Shown: positions 45,789-54,037 of the stretch, one piece after another
Layout of the letters: every line of letters starts with the position of its first letter
How positions within the stretch are numbered: the stretch's first letter is position 1
Assembly (NCBI GenBank): GCA_944320465.1
Contig: CALUHO010000010.1
Location: forward strand, 1 to 64,000
Length of the DNA stretch: 64,000 nucleotides
Reading direction: 5' to 3'
Source of the DNA: an uncultured Bacteroidales bacterium
GTDB lineage: Bacteria; Bacteroidota; Bacteroidia; Bacteroidales; P3
Program-made: the position numbers and the translations under genes
Notes under the pieces: model-generated
Told to the model about the DNA's origin: nothing
The model's database searches: none
Seen by the model: only the letters and a program-made list of their open reading frames with translations

Positions 45789-46529
45789 ATGTTTATGGGA
45801 AAACGTTTTTTTGCCAAGCTGCTTGTCTTTTTGCCGTTGCTGGTTTTGCCGTGGCAGGTTCTGGGTATCGGGAAGATGCCTCCGAATGCGCCTTTGTACG
45901 ACAGCAAGCTTTTTCATTTCGGTTTCAGTTTGGGCATGAATTTCATGAATTTTTCGGTCGGGACGGATGAGAATCTTGGTTTTGAGGGTGATACGGTGTT
46001 GAGCGTGCGGCATCGGGCCCAGCCTGGTTTTGCAGTTGGGGTTGTGACAGACCTGCGTCTTGGCAAGTATTTCAATTTGCGTTTTATTCCTACTTTCAGC
46101 ATGGGAACCCGTTCTTTGGAATATACGACAAACCTGCCCGAGCAAGGTGTGATAACGGACAAGCAGGATATTGAAAGCATCATGTTGTTCCTTCCTCTGG
46201 AAGTGAAGTGGAAGGCTGCTCGTATCAATAATACAAGACCTTATGTGACAGCCGGTTTCCAATATACATTGGATATGGCCAACCGGAAACGGAGCGAGCA
46301 AGGCAATGCGATGTCCGATGAGTACAAGATGAAGCTGGATCCGCATGATTTCGGGCTCACGGTAGGGTTGGGCTGGGATTTCTTCTTGCCTTACAACAAT
46401 AAGATTGCCTTGGAAGTGAAAGCTTATTTCGGATTCCGTGATGTGCTTTTCCGGGAGAACAATATTTATACTGACCGTATCACACGCCTTAACAGCCGGA
46501 TGATACAAGTGGGAGTGACCTTTGAATAA
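45789..46529 (+). CDS. porT: Type IX secretion component PorT
   Basis: A 246-residue outer-membrane beta-barrel protein required for type IX secretion in Porphyromonas gingivalis (SprT in Flavobacterium). A signal peptide (FFAKLLVFLPLLVLPWQVLG) is followed by the typical PLYDSKLFHFGFSLGMNFM segment and alternating amphipathic strands, ending in MIQVGVTFE. An ATG two codons later (45795) is an alternative start. Its presence agrees with the type IX sorting domains on proteins at 25.2 and 32.5 kb and the PorE-like protein at 18.4 kb. Confidence 0.88.
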   Translation: MFMGKRFFAKLLVFLPLLVLPWQVLGIGKMPPNAPLYDSKLFHFGFSLGMNFMNFSVGTDENLGFEGDTVLSVRHRAQPGFAVGVVTDLRLGKYFNLRFIPTFSMGTRSLEYTTNLPEQGVITDKQDIESIMLFLPLEVKWKAARINNTRPYVTAGFQYTLDMANRKRSEQGNAMSDEYKMKLDPHDFGLTVGLGWDFFLPYNNKIALEVKAYFGFRDVLFRENNIYTDRITRLNSRMIQVGVTFE

Positions 46530-46684
46530 CAGAGGGTTGCAGGTTGAAATGGTGGGGGATTTACGGAGTTGAAGGAACCAATCTTTGAATAAAAGGAAAG
46601 GGGCAGAGAAACATCTGTGGCTTGAGGTACGGCCCGGCGTGCTGCGTCGTGTGAAATGGAGATTCATCTAAGGGGGTATTTTCA

Positions 46685-48379
46685 ATGGTACAGGAACTGC
46701 AATTGGATCTGAAGACAGAGGATGTGGACTTGGATGGCAAGGTTCGGCCTGAGGTATTGGAGAAACTGGCTGCCCGGGTACTTAGCTTGCCTGTGTCCCG
46801 TCTGAATGGCGTGGAATTGCTGCGGCTTTCGTTGGATGCCCGGTCCAAAAATCCTTGTTACCAAGCGCGTGTGAGGGTGTATGCGGAGGATTCTGTTTTG
46901 CCGGATGTGTCTTTTGATTTTTCTTTCCCGTTCCAGAATGGCTCTTTTTCCCATACGGGTTCGTTTTTATCTCCAGTGTCCGCTTCCCGTTCTGAAGTTC
47001 GAGGAAATTCTGCGCTTAAAGTGGTGGTTACCGGGATGGGTCCTGCCGGGCTTTTCGCGGCTTTGGCCTTGGCTTCGGCGGGTGTGCGAGTGGTGCTGTT
47101 GGAGAGGGGGAAGCCGGTCAAGGAGCGGAAACGCGATATAGCGTCCTTTTGCCGGAGCGGTTTGTTGAATCCGGATTCCAATTACAGTTACGGGGAAGGC
47201 GGGGCCGGCTGCTTTTCGGACGGCAAGCTTTATACCCGTTCCAACAAGCGGGGCGATATCGGGCGCGTCCTGCGGATTTTCGTGCATTACGGGGCCAAGG
47301 AAGAGATTCTTTACCAGGCGCACCCGCATCTGGGCAGCGACCGTATGCCGGGCATGATTGAGAAGATGCGGCAGGATTTGCTTTCGGCCGGGGCGGAGAT
47401 CCGTTTCGAGACAAAGGTGGAAAGCATTCTGCGCGATGCCAAAGGCGGCTTTGCGGCGGTGGTCGACCAGCATGGCAATGAATACCCGGCGGATGCTTTG
47501 GTGCTGGCGGTCGGGAACGCGGCTGGGGAACTTTGGCAGAAAATGGCATCGGAAAATATCTTGCTCGAAGAAAAGCCTTTCGCGATGGGAGTTCGTCTGG
47601 AACATCCGCAGGCTCTGGTCAATGCGATGCAATACCGCGGCGCGGAGAAAAGGCATTCCTTGCCAACGGCGGAGTATTCTTTTGTGGAACAGGTGGACGG
47701 CCGAGGCGTGTTCTCGTTCTGCATGTGTCCGGGCGGGGTCGTGATTCCGGCGGCGACCGAACAGGACGGCTTGGTGGTCAATGGCATGTCGGATTCGGGA
47801 CGCAATTCCCTTTGGGCCAATGCCGGCTGGGTTACGGGAGTGGACAGGGATGCCTTGCGCAAGGCCGGTGTGGAGTTGGAGGCTGGTCCGTTGGCGTTAT
47901 GGTATTACCAGCGGCAGATGGAACAACGGTTTTACCGGGCGGGAGTGGCGGCGGTCGGGCAAGGTTTCGCGGCTCCGGCCCAGCGTCTGACCGATTTCAT
48001 GGAGGGCAGGCTTTCGGCTTCCTTGCCGCGTTCTTCTTATCCGATGGGGGTCTATCCGACCCTTATGGAGCAATTGCTTCCGCCTTTCATCTCCCAGGCT
48101 TTGCATGGGGCTTTCCGTCGGGTTTCAGCCAAGAAGAGGGCGTTTTTGACCGAAGAAGCCGTGCTGTTAGGCTTGGAGAGCCGGACTTCTTCGCCGGTTC
48201 GGATTCCGCGTATGGCGGAGACTGGCGAACATCCGCAGGTTCCGGGCTTGTATCCCTGCGGGGAGGGTTCGGGTTATGCCGGCGGAATCACCTCTTCGGC
48301 CATCGACGGCCTCAATTGCGCGGAAAAGATTTTGGCAAAGTGGGGGATTGGTGCTACCTTTGGGAATCCTAAGCCTTGA
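46685..48379 (+). CDS. FAD-dependent oxidoreductase (YtfP/uncharacterised dehydrogenase type)
   Basis: A 564-residue NAD(P)/FAD-dependent oxidoreductase-type protein. An N-terminal domain of about 110 residues precedes the FAD-binding Rossmann motif VVTGMGPAGLFAALALASAG and the conserved FCRSGLLNPDSNYSYGEGGAG block; the C-terminal end has the second FAD contact GLYPCGEGSGYAGGITSSA. The family is widespread in bacteria but its reaction is not established. The last codons appear to contain a promoter for the next gene. A 155-bp gap after porT precedes it. Confidence 0.88.
   Translation: MVQELQLDLKTEDVDLDGKVRPEVLEKLAARVLSLPVSRLNGVELLRLSLDARSKNPCYQARVRVYAEDSVLPDVSFDFSFPFQNGSFSHTGSFLSPVSASRSEVRGNSALKVVVTGMGPAGLFAALALASAGVRVVLLERGKPVKERKRDIASFCRSGLLNPDSNYSYGEGGAGCFSDGKLYTRSNKRGDIGRVLRIFVHYGAKEEILYQAHPHLGSDRMPGMIEKMRQDLLSAGAEIRFETKVESILRDAKGGFAAVVDQHGNEYPADALVLAVGNAAGELWQKMASENILLEEKPFAMGVRLEHPQALVNAMQYRGAEKRHSLPTAEYSFVEQVDGRGVFSFCMCPGGVVIPAATEQDGLVVNGMSDSGRNSLWANAGWVTGVDRDALRKAGVELEAGPLALWYYQRQMEQRFYRAGVAAVGQGFAAPAQRLTDFMEGRLSASLPRSSYPMGVYPTLMEQLLPPFISQALHGAFRRVSAKKRAFLTEEAVLLGLESRTSSPVRIPRMAETGEHPQVPGLYPCGEGSGYAGGITSSAIDGLNCAEKILAKWGIGATFGNPKP
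48331..48362 (+). promoter_or_regulatory. Promoter inside the end of the FAD-protein gene
   Basis: TTTG (48331-48334), 20 bp, TACCTTTG (48355-48362): a full match to the Bacteroidetes promoter, lying in the last 16 codons of the upstream gene and about 130 bp before ATG 48492. Confidence 0.6.
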
Positions 48380-48491
48380 TTTCGATGAGGCTTGGCAGGC
48401 TTGCTGGCTCCTCGGCTTTCTCGATGAGGGTTGGTTTCAGTCCTTTCGGTTGAAAACCAATTTGATAGGAAAGCGGGCCTGCGGATAAGGA

Positions 48492-49202
48492 ATGATGGAA
48501 AAAGAAAGGGGGATGCCCATGGACGAAAAAGAAAACACGCTTTGCCAGTATATATTGGCCAAGGATGCGCTCAAGCGGAAAGTGGCCGAGAACACCTCGG
48601 CCGCGTTCTCATTGCTTAAAAATGAGGCAAAGGCTTTTTTCGACTGCCTCTCGGATTTGAAAGAAAAGAACGCGGAGGCTTCATCGCTTCAATTGTCGCT
48701 TACCGACAGAGGCAAGACGGAGTTCATGCTGGCCTTTTCGAGCGATGTGCTGCTTTTCAGCCAACATACCAATGTGTTTGAGTTTTCCCGCAACCATGAA
48801 GTGATGAAGACTCCTTATATAAAGGAGGATCCGGAACGGTCTTATTGCGGGCTGATCCATATTTACAACTTCTTGTCCGATTCCTTGCTTTACCATCGGG
48901 AGAACGACCTCGGTTACCTGATAGGCCGGGTGTTCGTCAACAAGGACGGGCATTATTTTATCGAAGGCAAGCAGGAATTAGGCTTGATTTACACTAATTT
49001 CGGTCATGCCGAGTTCGATCAGGAGGCGGCGCGGACGCTTTTGCGTTCGGCTATGGAATACACGGCCAAGTTCGACTTGCTGACCCCGCCTTACGATGAA
49101 GTGAAGGAAATCACGGTGGGGAATATCCAGGACGAACTGGCATACAAGAAGATGCGGACGGCCAAACGCTTGGGCTTCCAGTTCAAGGCCGACGAGCAGT
49201 AG
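48492..49202 (+). CDS. Conserved hypothetical protein
   Basis: A 236-residue soluble protein without signal peptide or membrane segment. I do not recognise a characterised family. It begins with a charged helical region (KENTLCQYILAKDALKRKVA, then KAFFDCLSDLKEKN) and continues with mixed alpha/beta sequence, including LGYLIGRVFVNKDGHYFIEG and ELGLIYTNFGHAEFD. Codon use resembles its neighbours. A second in-frame ATG nine codons in (MDEKEN region) is possible as start. A promoter lies inside the preceding gene. Confidence 0.8.
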   Translation: MMEKERGMPMDEKENTLCQYILAKDALKRKVAENTSAAFSLLKNEAKAFFDCLSDLKEKNAEASSLQLSLTDRGKTEFMLAFSSDVLLFSQHTNVFEFSRNHEVMKTPYIKEDPERSYCGLIHIYNFLSDSLLYHRENDLGYLIGRVFVNKDGHYFIEGKQELGLIYTNFGHAEFDQEAARTLLRSAMEYTAKFDLLTPPYDEVKEITVGNIQDELAYKKMRTAKRLGFQFKADEQ

Positions 49203-49333
49203 GAAAATCCGAGGCTTCGGGCGTTTGCGCTGCGTTCTTCCGGCAAGGGTAGCTGTTCCAGGAAAATGGCTGAGATGGAGAACGGCCGGCTGTTTGGGTT
49301 ATAGAAGATTTTAAAGGAATCAAACAGAAAAAT

Positions 49334-50341
49334 ATGAGACAGATGGCAAAAGATAACAGACAATTACGGGAAGATTTGAACCGGGTGATGGAACATCAGG
49401 AAATGTTTCATGGAACGCCCGATACTTTGTACGAACCGGTACGCTATATCATGAGTTTGGGTGGCAAGCGCTTGCGTCCGGTCCTGGCTTTGATGGCCTG
49501 TCAGCTTTTCAAGGGCGATACAGAGAAAGCCCTGCTTCCGGCTTTGGGTCTGGAGGTGTTCCATAATTTCACGCTTCTGCACGATGATGTGATGGACAGG
49601 GCCGACATGCGCCGGGGCAAGCCTACGGTGAATGTGAAATGGAATTCCAATGTGGCGATTCTTTCGGGCGATGTGATGTTCGCCATGGCTTGCCGTTTGA
49701 TTTGTCAGGCTCCCGATGAACGGAAAGGAGCGGTCTTGGAGGCGTTCAACGATTTGGCTGTAGGGGTTTGCGAAGGCCAGCAGTACGATATGGATTTCGA
49801 AACTCAGGAAAAGGTGTCGATGGCCGAGTACATGGAGATGATCCGTCTCAAGACGGCTGTGCTGATTGCCGGTGCTTTGAAAGTAGGTGCCTTGCTGGCC
49901 GGTGCTTCGGAAGAAGATTTGCAGCCGCTCTACGAGTACGGCACGAAAATCGGTCTGGCATTCCAGTTGCAGGACGATTTGCTGGATCTCTACGGGGACG
50001 AGGCCAAGTTCGGCAAGAAGTTGGGCAGCGATATCCGGGAAAACAAGAAGACTTATCTTTATATCAAGGCTTTGGAACTTTTGGAGGAAGTGGATGCCAT
50101 TGCACTCGAACATGAGTTTTCCACACCGACGCTGCCTTTTGGCGATATTGCCAAAATCAAAAAGGTCAAAGCCTTGTATGAAAAGGTGAAAGTGAAGGAC
50201 CATTGCGAGAAAGCGGTGGGCAATCTCTTTGCCGAGGCAGGGGAAGCCTTGGACCGCTTGTCGGCATCGCCTGCAGTGGATCCGCAAGCCTTGTCCGCCT
50301 TGCGGGCTTTCGGCTCGGAACTCTTGGGACGGGAAGTGTAG
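49334..50341 (+). CDS. Polyprenyl (trans-isoprenyl) diphosphate synthase
   Basis: Condenses isopentenyl diphosphate units onto an allylic primer, giving the long prenyl chain of menaquinone or a similar lipid. The 335-residue product has both Asp-rich motifs: first LLHDDVMDRADMRRGKP near residue 82 and second FQLQDDLLDLYGD near residue 217, plus GGKRLRPVLALMAC near the N-terminus. The chain length made cannot be determined safely. It starts 131 bp after the preceding gene; ATG 49343 is an alternative start. Confidence 0.94.
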   Translation: MRQMAKDNRQLREDLNRVMEHQEMFHGTPDTLYEPVRYIMSLGGKRLRPVLALMACQLFKGDTEKALLPALGLEVFHNFTLLHDDVMDRADMRRGKPTVNVKWNSNVAILSGDVMFAMACRLICQAPDERKGAVLEAFNDLAVGVCEGQQYDMDFETQEKVSMAEYMEMIRLKTAVLIAGALKVGALLAGASEEDLQPLYEYGTKIGLAFQLQDDLLDLYGDEAKFGKKLGSDIRENKKTYLYIKALELLEEVDAIALEHEFSTPTLPFGDIAKIKKVKALYEKVKVKDHCEKAVGNLFAEAGEALDRLSASPAVDPQALSALRAFGSELLGREV

Positions 50342-50756
50342 ATTCCGGCAAGGATAATCGAAAGGAGGGCAGTGTGCCATAACGGGCAATCTGGCTTCGC
50401 CGAAGACTGGTTATACCTCGGCAAAAGCGGTGCAAGTTGAGGCCATGGCCGAACTTGTTCGGAAACGGCCGAAACGCAGCCCTTTTTTCGATGGAATCAA
50501 AGCGCAAACGCTCGGTTTGCATTGGTTTTCGAGGCTCGGGACTCAGCCACGGAACGCAGTGCAAGCCGAACGCAGAGGGCAAGTTTACTTGCACTACGCT
50601 GAAGCGGAATCTGCGCTCGCTGGGTCCAGTAACAGTACGCGCTTCGTTCTCGCTCTCAGTGCCTTGCATCTCACCTGTTCTGACACACCGCCAAAGTTGT
50701 CATGAAACATCTTATTTCGCCACACCTTCTTTTATCAAGGTTAAGGGGTGTAGCGC
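50342..50756. repeat. Intergenic hairpin-rich mosaic repeats
   Basis: About 415 bp without a gene between converging transcripts. The part from about 50400 to 50650 contains sequence of the same type as the 60.97-61.3 kb repeats (gcaagccgaacgcagag, then gggcaagtttacttgca), with several small inverted repeats. No clear terminator was found. Confidence 0.5.
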
Positions 50757-52284
50757 TTAGCGTTCGAAGAAGTAACGTAATCCGATACCGATGGCATAGT
50801 CGAAGAAAGCTCCATCGTCAGGGCTGAAGCCGAGGCCGGGCCGGGCATCGATTTGGAGGGAGAAAGGTATCCTGTTGAACAGGAATTCCACGCCGCCTAT
50901 GGCATTGAGGCCGAATTCCACGTTTTCCCAGTAGAAAGCAATCCCTGCGGTCGCGCCTCCGCCGGCGAACCATTGGATGGAACAGGCTCTCGTGTCTTTG
51001 ATGATGTTCTGGTACATGAAGTTGGCATTCAGGTCGAGGGCTGCGCCGATATACGATTCCGAGAAGGAACCGTAGGTGTTGTAGTAGTAATCCTGTACAA
51101 GGCGGAGCTTCAAGCCTAAATCCAGCTGGAAGCTAAAATGCTTCTTCCCGATTTTCTTGTAAGAGAATCCGTTCAGAACGCCCACCACGGCGCCGACTTC
51201 ATGGATTTTTTCCCTCTTGACCGGTTTCGGTTTCTGGGGTGCTGGGTCATTGCAATCCAAAACCCAGCGGACTTTCCCTGTGATGGTAGGTACATAGCAG
51301 ATCAGGTCTTGCCAGCGGGTGACCAAACCTTCGGCAATGTGGATGAACTGTTGTTCCAGCCTTGCCATGTTCCCTGCGTAATAATATTCGGGCGAGGAGG
51401 CCAGGGCTTCGAGTTTCTGGCGGAAAGAGGAGGCGTTTGCCTGGACATCGGACCCCATCACGGCCACCACATGGCTTTCTATGTTGCGGCCGCCTATCGT
51501 GTTGTTTTTGATTACGGGAAGAAGGTAATTGTAGTATTGTTCCGAGTTGACAATGTTCTTGTCCGCGCTTTGGGAGCCGTTGTCCAGCCCGTCGGTGAAG
51601 GTTACCATGGCCGTGCCATCGAAATTTTCCAAGTCCGCGTTGTTTCTTATGTAGGAAGACAGGAGTTCCAGCCCTTTGTCCATGGCACTGTAAAGACGGG
51701 TGCTGTAATCGGTGCGCAGGCTTCCTATGAAGCTTTGGAGCTTTTGCTGGTTGGAGGCGGTCAGCGGCATGGGGGCGATGGTGCGGTTTTGCCAGTTGAA
51801 GGCCACGATACCTATATGCACGTTCCCTTGGTAGGATGTTTTTTCTCCCAAGGTCCGGATGAACCCGATAGCGCTGTTCTGCACGTTGGCAAAGTCCGAG
51901 CCCAAGGAATTGCTGCAATCGAGCACGAGGACGATGACCATGCTGCGGTCGGAACGGTATGTGGCTGTCCCGCTTCGTACCTCGCTGTCTATTTGCCAGT
52001 TCCCGTTGGCATCCTGTTTGTAGAATTTCAGCCCCCGGATGAAACCCGAGGGGCAGGCTGTGCTGGCGTTCCGGAACGAGAACGAGTATTGCCCGCTGCT
52101 GGCAGGTTTCCCGTGGATGACAGGCTGAGGTTCAAAGTATATGCCGTGGCCTTGCGGGTCGTGCAGGCTGACTTCGTATTCTTTCTGGTCGTTGAATCTG
52201 CCATCGAGGAAGCCTTCGATGTAGTATTGTGCGGATGCCGTTGCGGCAAAACCGCAGAAAAGCAGGGAGTAGTGTTTTTTTCAT
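50757..52284 (-). CDS. von Willebrand A / outer-membrane barrel protein, frameshifted in the signal peptide
   Basis: Frame-corrected product about 508 residues. From ATG 52284 an A7 run (T7 at 52275-52281) puts the start out of frame; with six A residues it would read MKKHYSLLFCGFAATASAQY, a perfect signal peptide, and continue without a stop to 50757. Next comes an N-terminal domain (about 20-125), a von Willebrand A domain (about 115-290) with the metal-site motif VLDCSNSLGS and FTDGLDNG, and a C-terminal beta-barrel (about 340-508) ending GIGLRYFFER. An internal ATG at 51941 would cut off the secretion signal. Either the extra A is a sequencing error or the gene is switched by slippage. 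Confidence 0.75.
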
Positions 52285-52399
52285 CTTCATGGACATGGTT
52301 TTAAGAGTAATGCTGTCATTTATTTCGAGGAGAAAGCAGGATGAGGCATTCCACGCTTTGGCCGGGAACCGGGTTCAGGCTTTTGCGGTTGGTTTCATA

Positions 52400-53710
52400 T
52401 CATTCACCTGTGGGCGCCCCGTTGACAACTTTCAGTTTGGTTTCGCTTTCGTTCTTGCATTCCTTGTAAGCGGTCTCCAGCCAGAGGTCCCAGCCCGTCT
52501 GCCGGTTGAATTCCAGCTGGCGGTAGGTTTCCTTGTGTTCCTCGTAATCCCAGAGCCGGATGGGACTGGTGATGACATAGGAGAGCGTGTTGCCCTCGAA
52601 TGTTTGGTTGTGGTAGACAATGGCTTGGCTGATGGCCAAGTCCAGCTGGTGGATCAGTGGCGGGAGGGCCATGTTTCCGGTATGGCTGAAAGCCTTGTAG
52701 GCGTAATCCCGCATGTCCACGCCGAAGCTGAAACCGAAACGGGTCCAGGAATCCCGGAAAGCCTGGATGTAGGAAGGCTTGTAGAGGCTTTTGAAGACGG
52801 CAGGGGGGTCGGTGGCCCGCACCGTGTCGTCCAGGCTGGCCATGATTTGGCTGGTGATGGCTTTCCAAGCCGGGAGGATGGCGGGGAAGGCATCCATGTC
52901 GGTGAGGGTGATATCCATGGCACAGGCTTCCTCGAACTCTTTCCAATAGCCGAATTGGTAGTCCAGGAACGCAATCAGATTGGATTCAAAACTGCCTCTT
53001 TGCTGCAAGGTCCTGACCAGAAGGTTGTAATTGCTGCCCACGTCGGGGGTGGGGTTGTTGGTTGCCATGATGTAGCGGGCGGCTTCGGTCCATTCGGCCA
53101 GGGATTCCACTTGGTTCATCATGCACATGTTGAAATAAATCATGTCCAGACGGCCTCCGCTCATGCGGGTGGCATTGCGGATCTGGGCGGTGGTGACGAA
53201 GGGATGCCACGGCTGGGTGGTGTCGTGCAGGTGCTCGATGGAATAAGGTGGTTCCGATTTGGGATACCAGCCGGCTCCATGCCCGACCAAGACCAGCATG
53301 TAGCGATGGTCGGGGTATTTGGCTTTGGCCCAGCGGATATAATCGGCCAATGTCGTATCGTTGGAAGGAATGAATTCTCCTTGGAACACGGTATCCTTGA
53401 CCAGTTTCCCTTTTTGGGCGTAAAAACGGTGAGTCCCTTTCCATTCCGGCTTATGCTGCCAGGAGGGGGAAGGACGATACAACACGGTCATGGCGGTCTT
53501 TTCCTGCCAGCCTCGGGCGGTGGAGTCGGCACAGGCCGCCGCCGCTTGGTTGATGTAGGCTTGTTCGAAATAATCCCGTTCCCCGCCTTCCATGTAGAAC
53601 ATCAGGCACCAGGGTCTTTCGTTCCAGCTCTTAGGCGTGCCCGGTGTGTTCTGGCAGGCGTTCAGGAGTAGAAACGACAGGAGAAGACTGCAAAAAATAA
53701 TTTTTTTCAT
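52400..53710 (-). CDS. Clostripain-family (C11) cysteine peptidase, lipoprotein
   Basis: A 436-residue lipoprotein: hydrophobic signal and lipobox LLLNAC at the N-terminus. It belongs to the clostripain-related C11 family of caspase-like cysteine peptidases, which usually cleave after basic residues. The catalytic His is in MLVLVGHGAGWYP and the Cys in DMIYFNMCMMNQVE. It lies upstream of the vWA/barrel gene on the same strand with a gap of about 115 bp, so both may belong to one cell-envelope unit. The substrate is not known. Confidence 0.9.
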   Translation of the reverse strand: MKKIIFCSLLLSFLLLNACQNTPGTPKSWNERPWCLMFYMEGGERDYFEQAYINQAAAACADSTARGWQEKTAMTVLYRPSPSWQHKPEWKGTHRFYAQKGKLVKDTVFQGEFIPSNDTTLADYIRWAKAKYPDHRYMLVLVGHGAGWYPKSEPPYSIEHLHDTTQPWHPFVTTAQIRNATRMSGGRLDMIYFNMCMMNQVESLAEWTEAARYIMATNNPTPDVGSNYNLLVRTLQQRGSFESNLIAFLDYQFGYWKEFEEACAMDITLTDMDAFPAILPAWKAITSQIMASLDDTVRATDPPAVFKSLYKPSYIQAFRDSWTRFGFSFGVDMRDYAYKAFSHTGNMALPPLIHQLDLAISQAIVYHNQTFEGNTLSYVITSPIRLWDYEEHKETYRQLEFNRQTGWDLWLETAYKECKNESETKLKVVNGAPTGE

Positions 53711-53751
53711 GTCCAGGTGATTTGAAATATCTTGTCTATGCCGGAAATTTA

Positions 53752-54033
53752 GAAGCTGTTTAAATTTATTTGTTCAGGCCATCGGGAGGGGATTTGGAGG
53801 GATAGCGCGGCGTTTTTCAAAGGAGGATAGCTAAGCTATCTGACGTGAAAAACGCAAACGATAGCGAAAGTCGAGCGGGGAATCAAAGCTTGCTTTGATT
53901 TCTCCGAGACCAAGCTATCATCGAGCATCGCTCAACCCAGACCCGAAATAGCCCCCGATGGGCAAACAAAATCCTGAAACCGGTTCCTGAAAATTCATTC
54001 TATTCAGGATTGCAAGAAATTTTAAACAGCTTC
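53752..54033 (+). mobile_element. 282-bp MITE, family B, copy 2, with nested repeat
   Basis: Ends GAAGCTGTTTAAA inverted, flanked by TTA at 53749-53751 and 54034-54036. Compared with copy 1 it carries an extra 78 bp at about 53858-53935, which is a unit of the GATAG...CTATC hairpin repeat family (GATAG 53860, CTATC 53915). It lies between the clostripain gene start and the end of the ABC-F gene, 4 bp past the ABC-F stop. Confidence 0.85.
53858..53935 (+). repeat. Hairpin repeat unit nested in the family B element
   Basis: Inserted relative to family B copy 1. It contains GATAGCGAAAGTCGAG, an inverted repeat AATCAAAGC/GCTTTGATT, CCGAGACCAAGCTATC; the same arrangement appears at 61055-61140. 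Confidence 0.7.
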
Positions 54034-54037
54034 TTAT

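Noticed and set aside
50757..51941. vWA/barrel protein taken as starting at the internal ATG 51941
   Set aside because: This would remove the signal peptide and part of the domain; the frame is open and protein-like up to the A7 run at 52275-52281.
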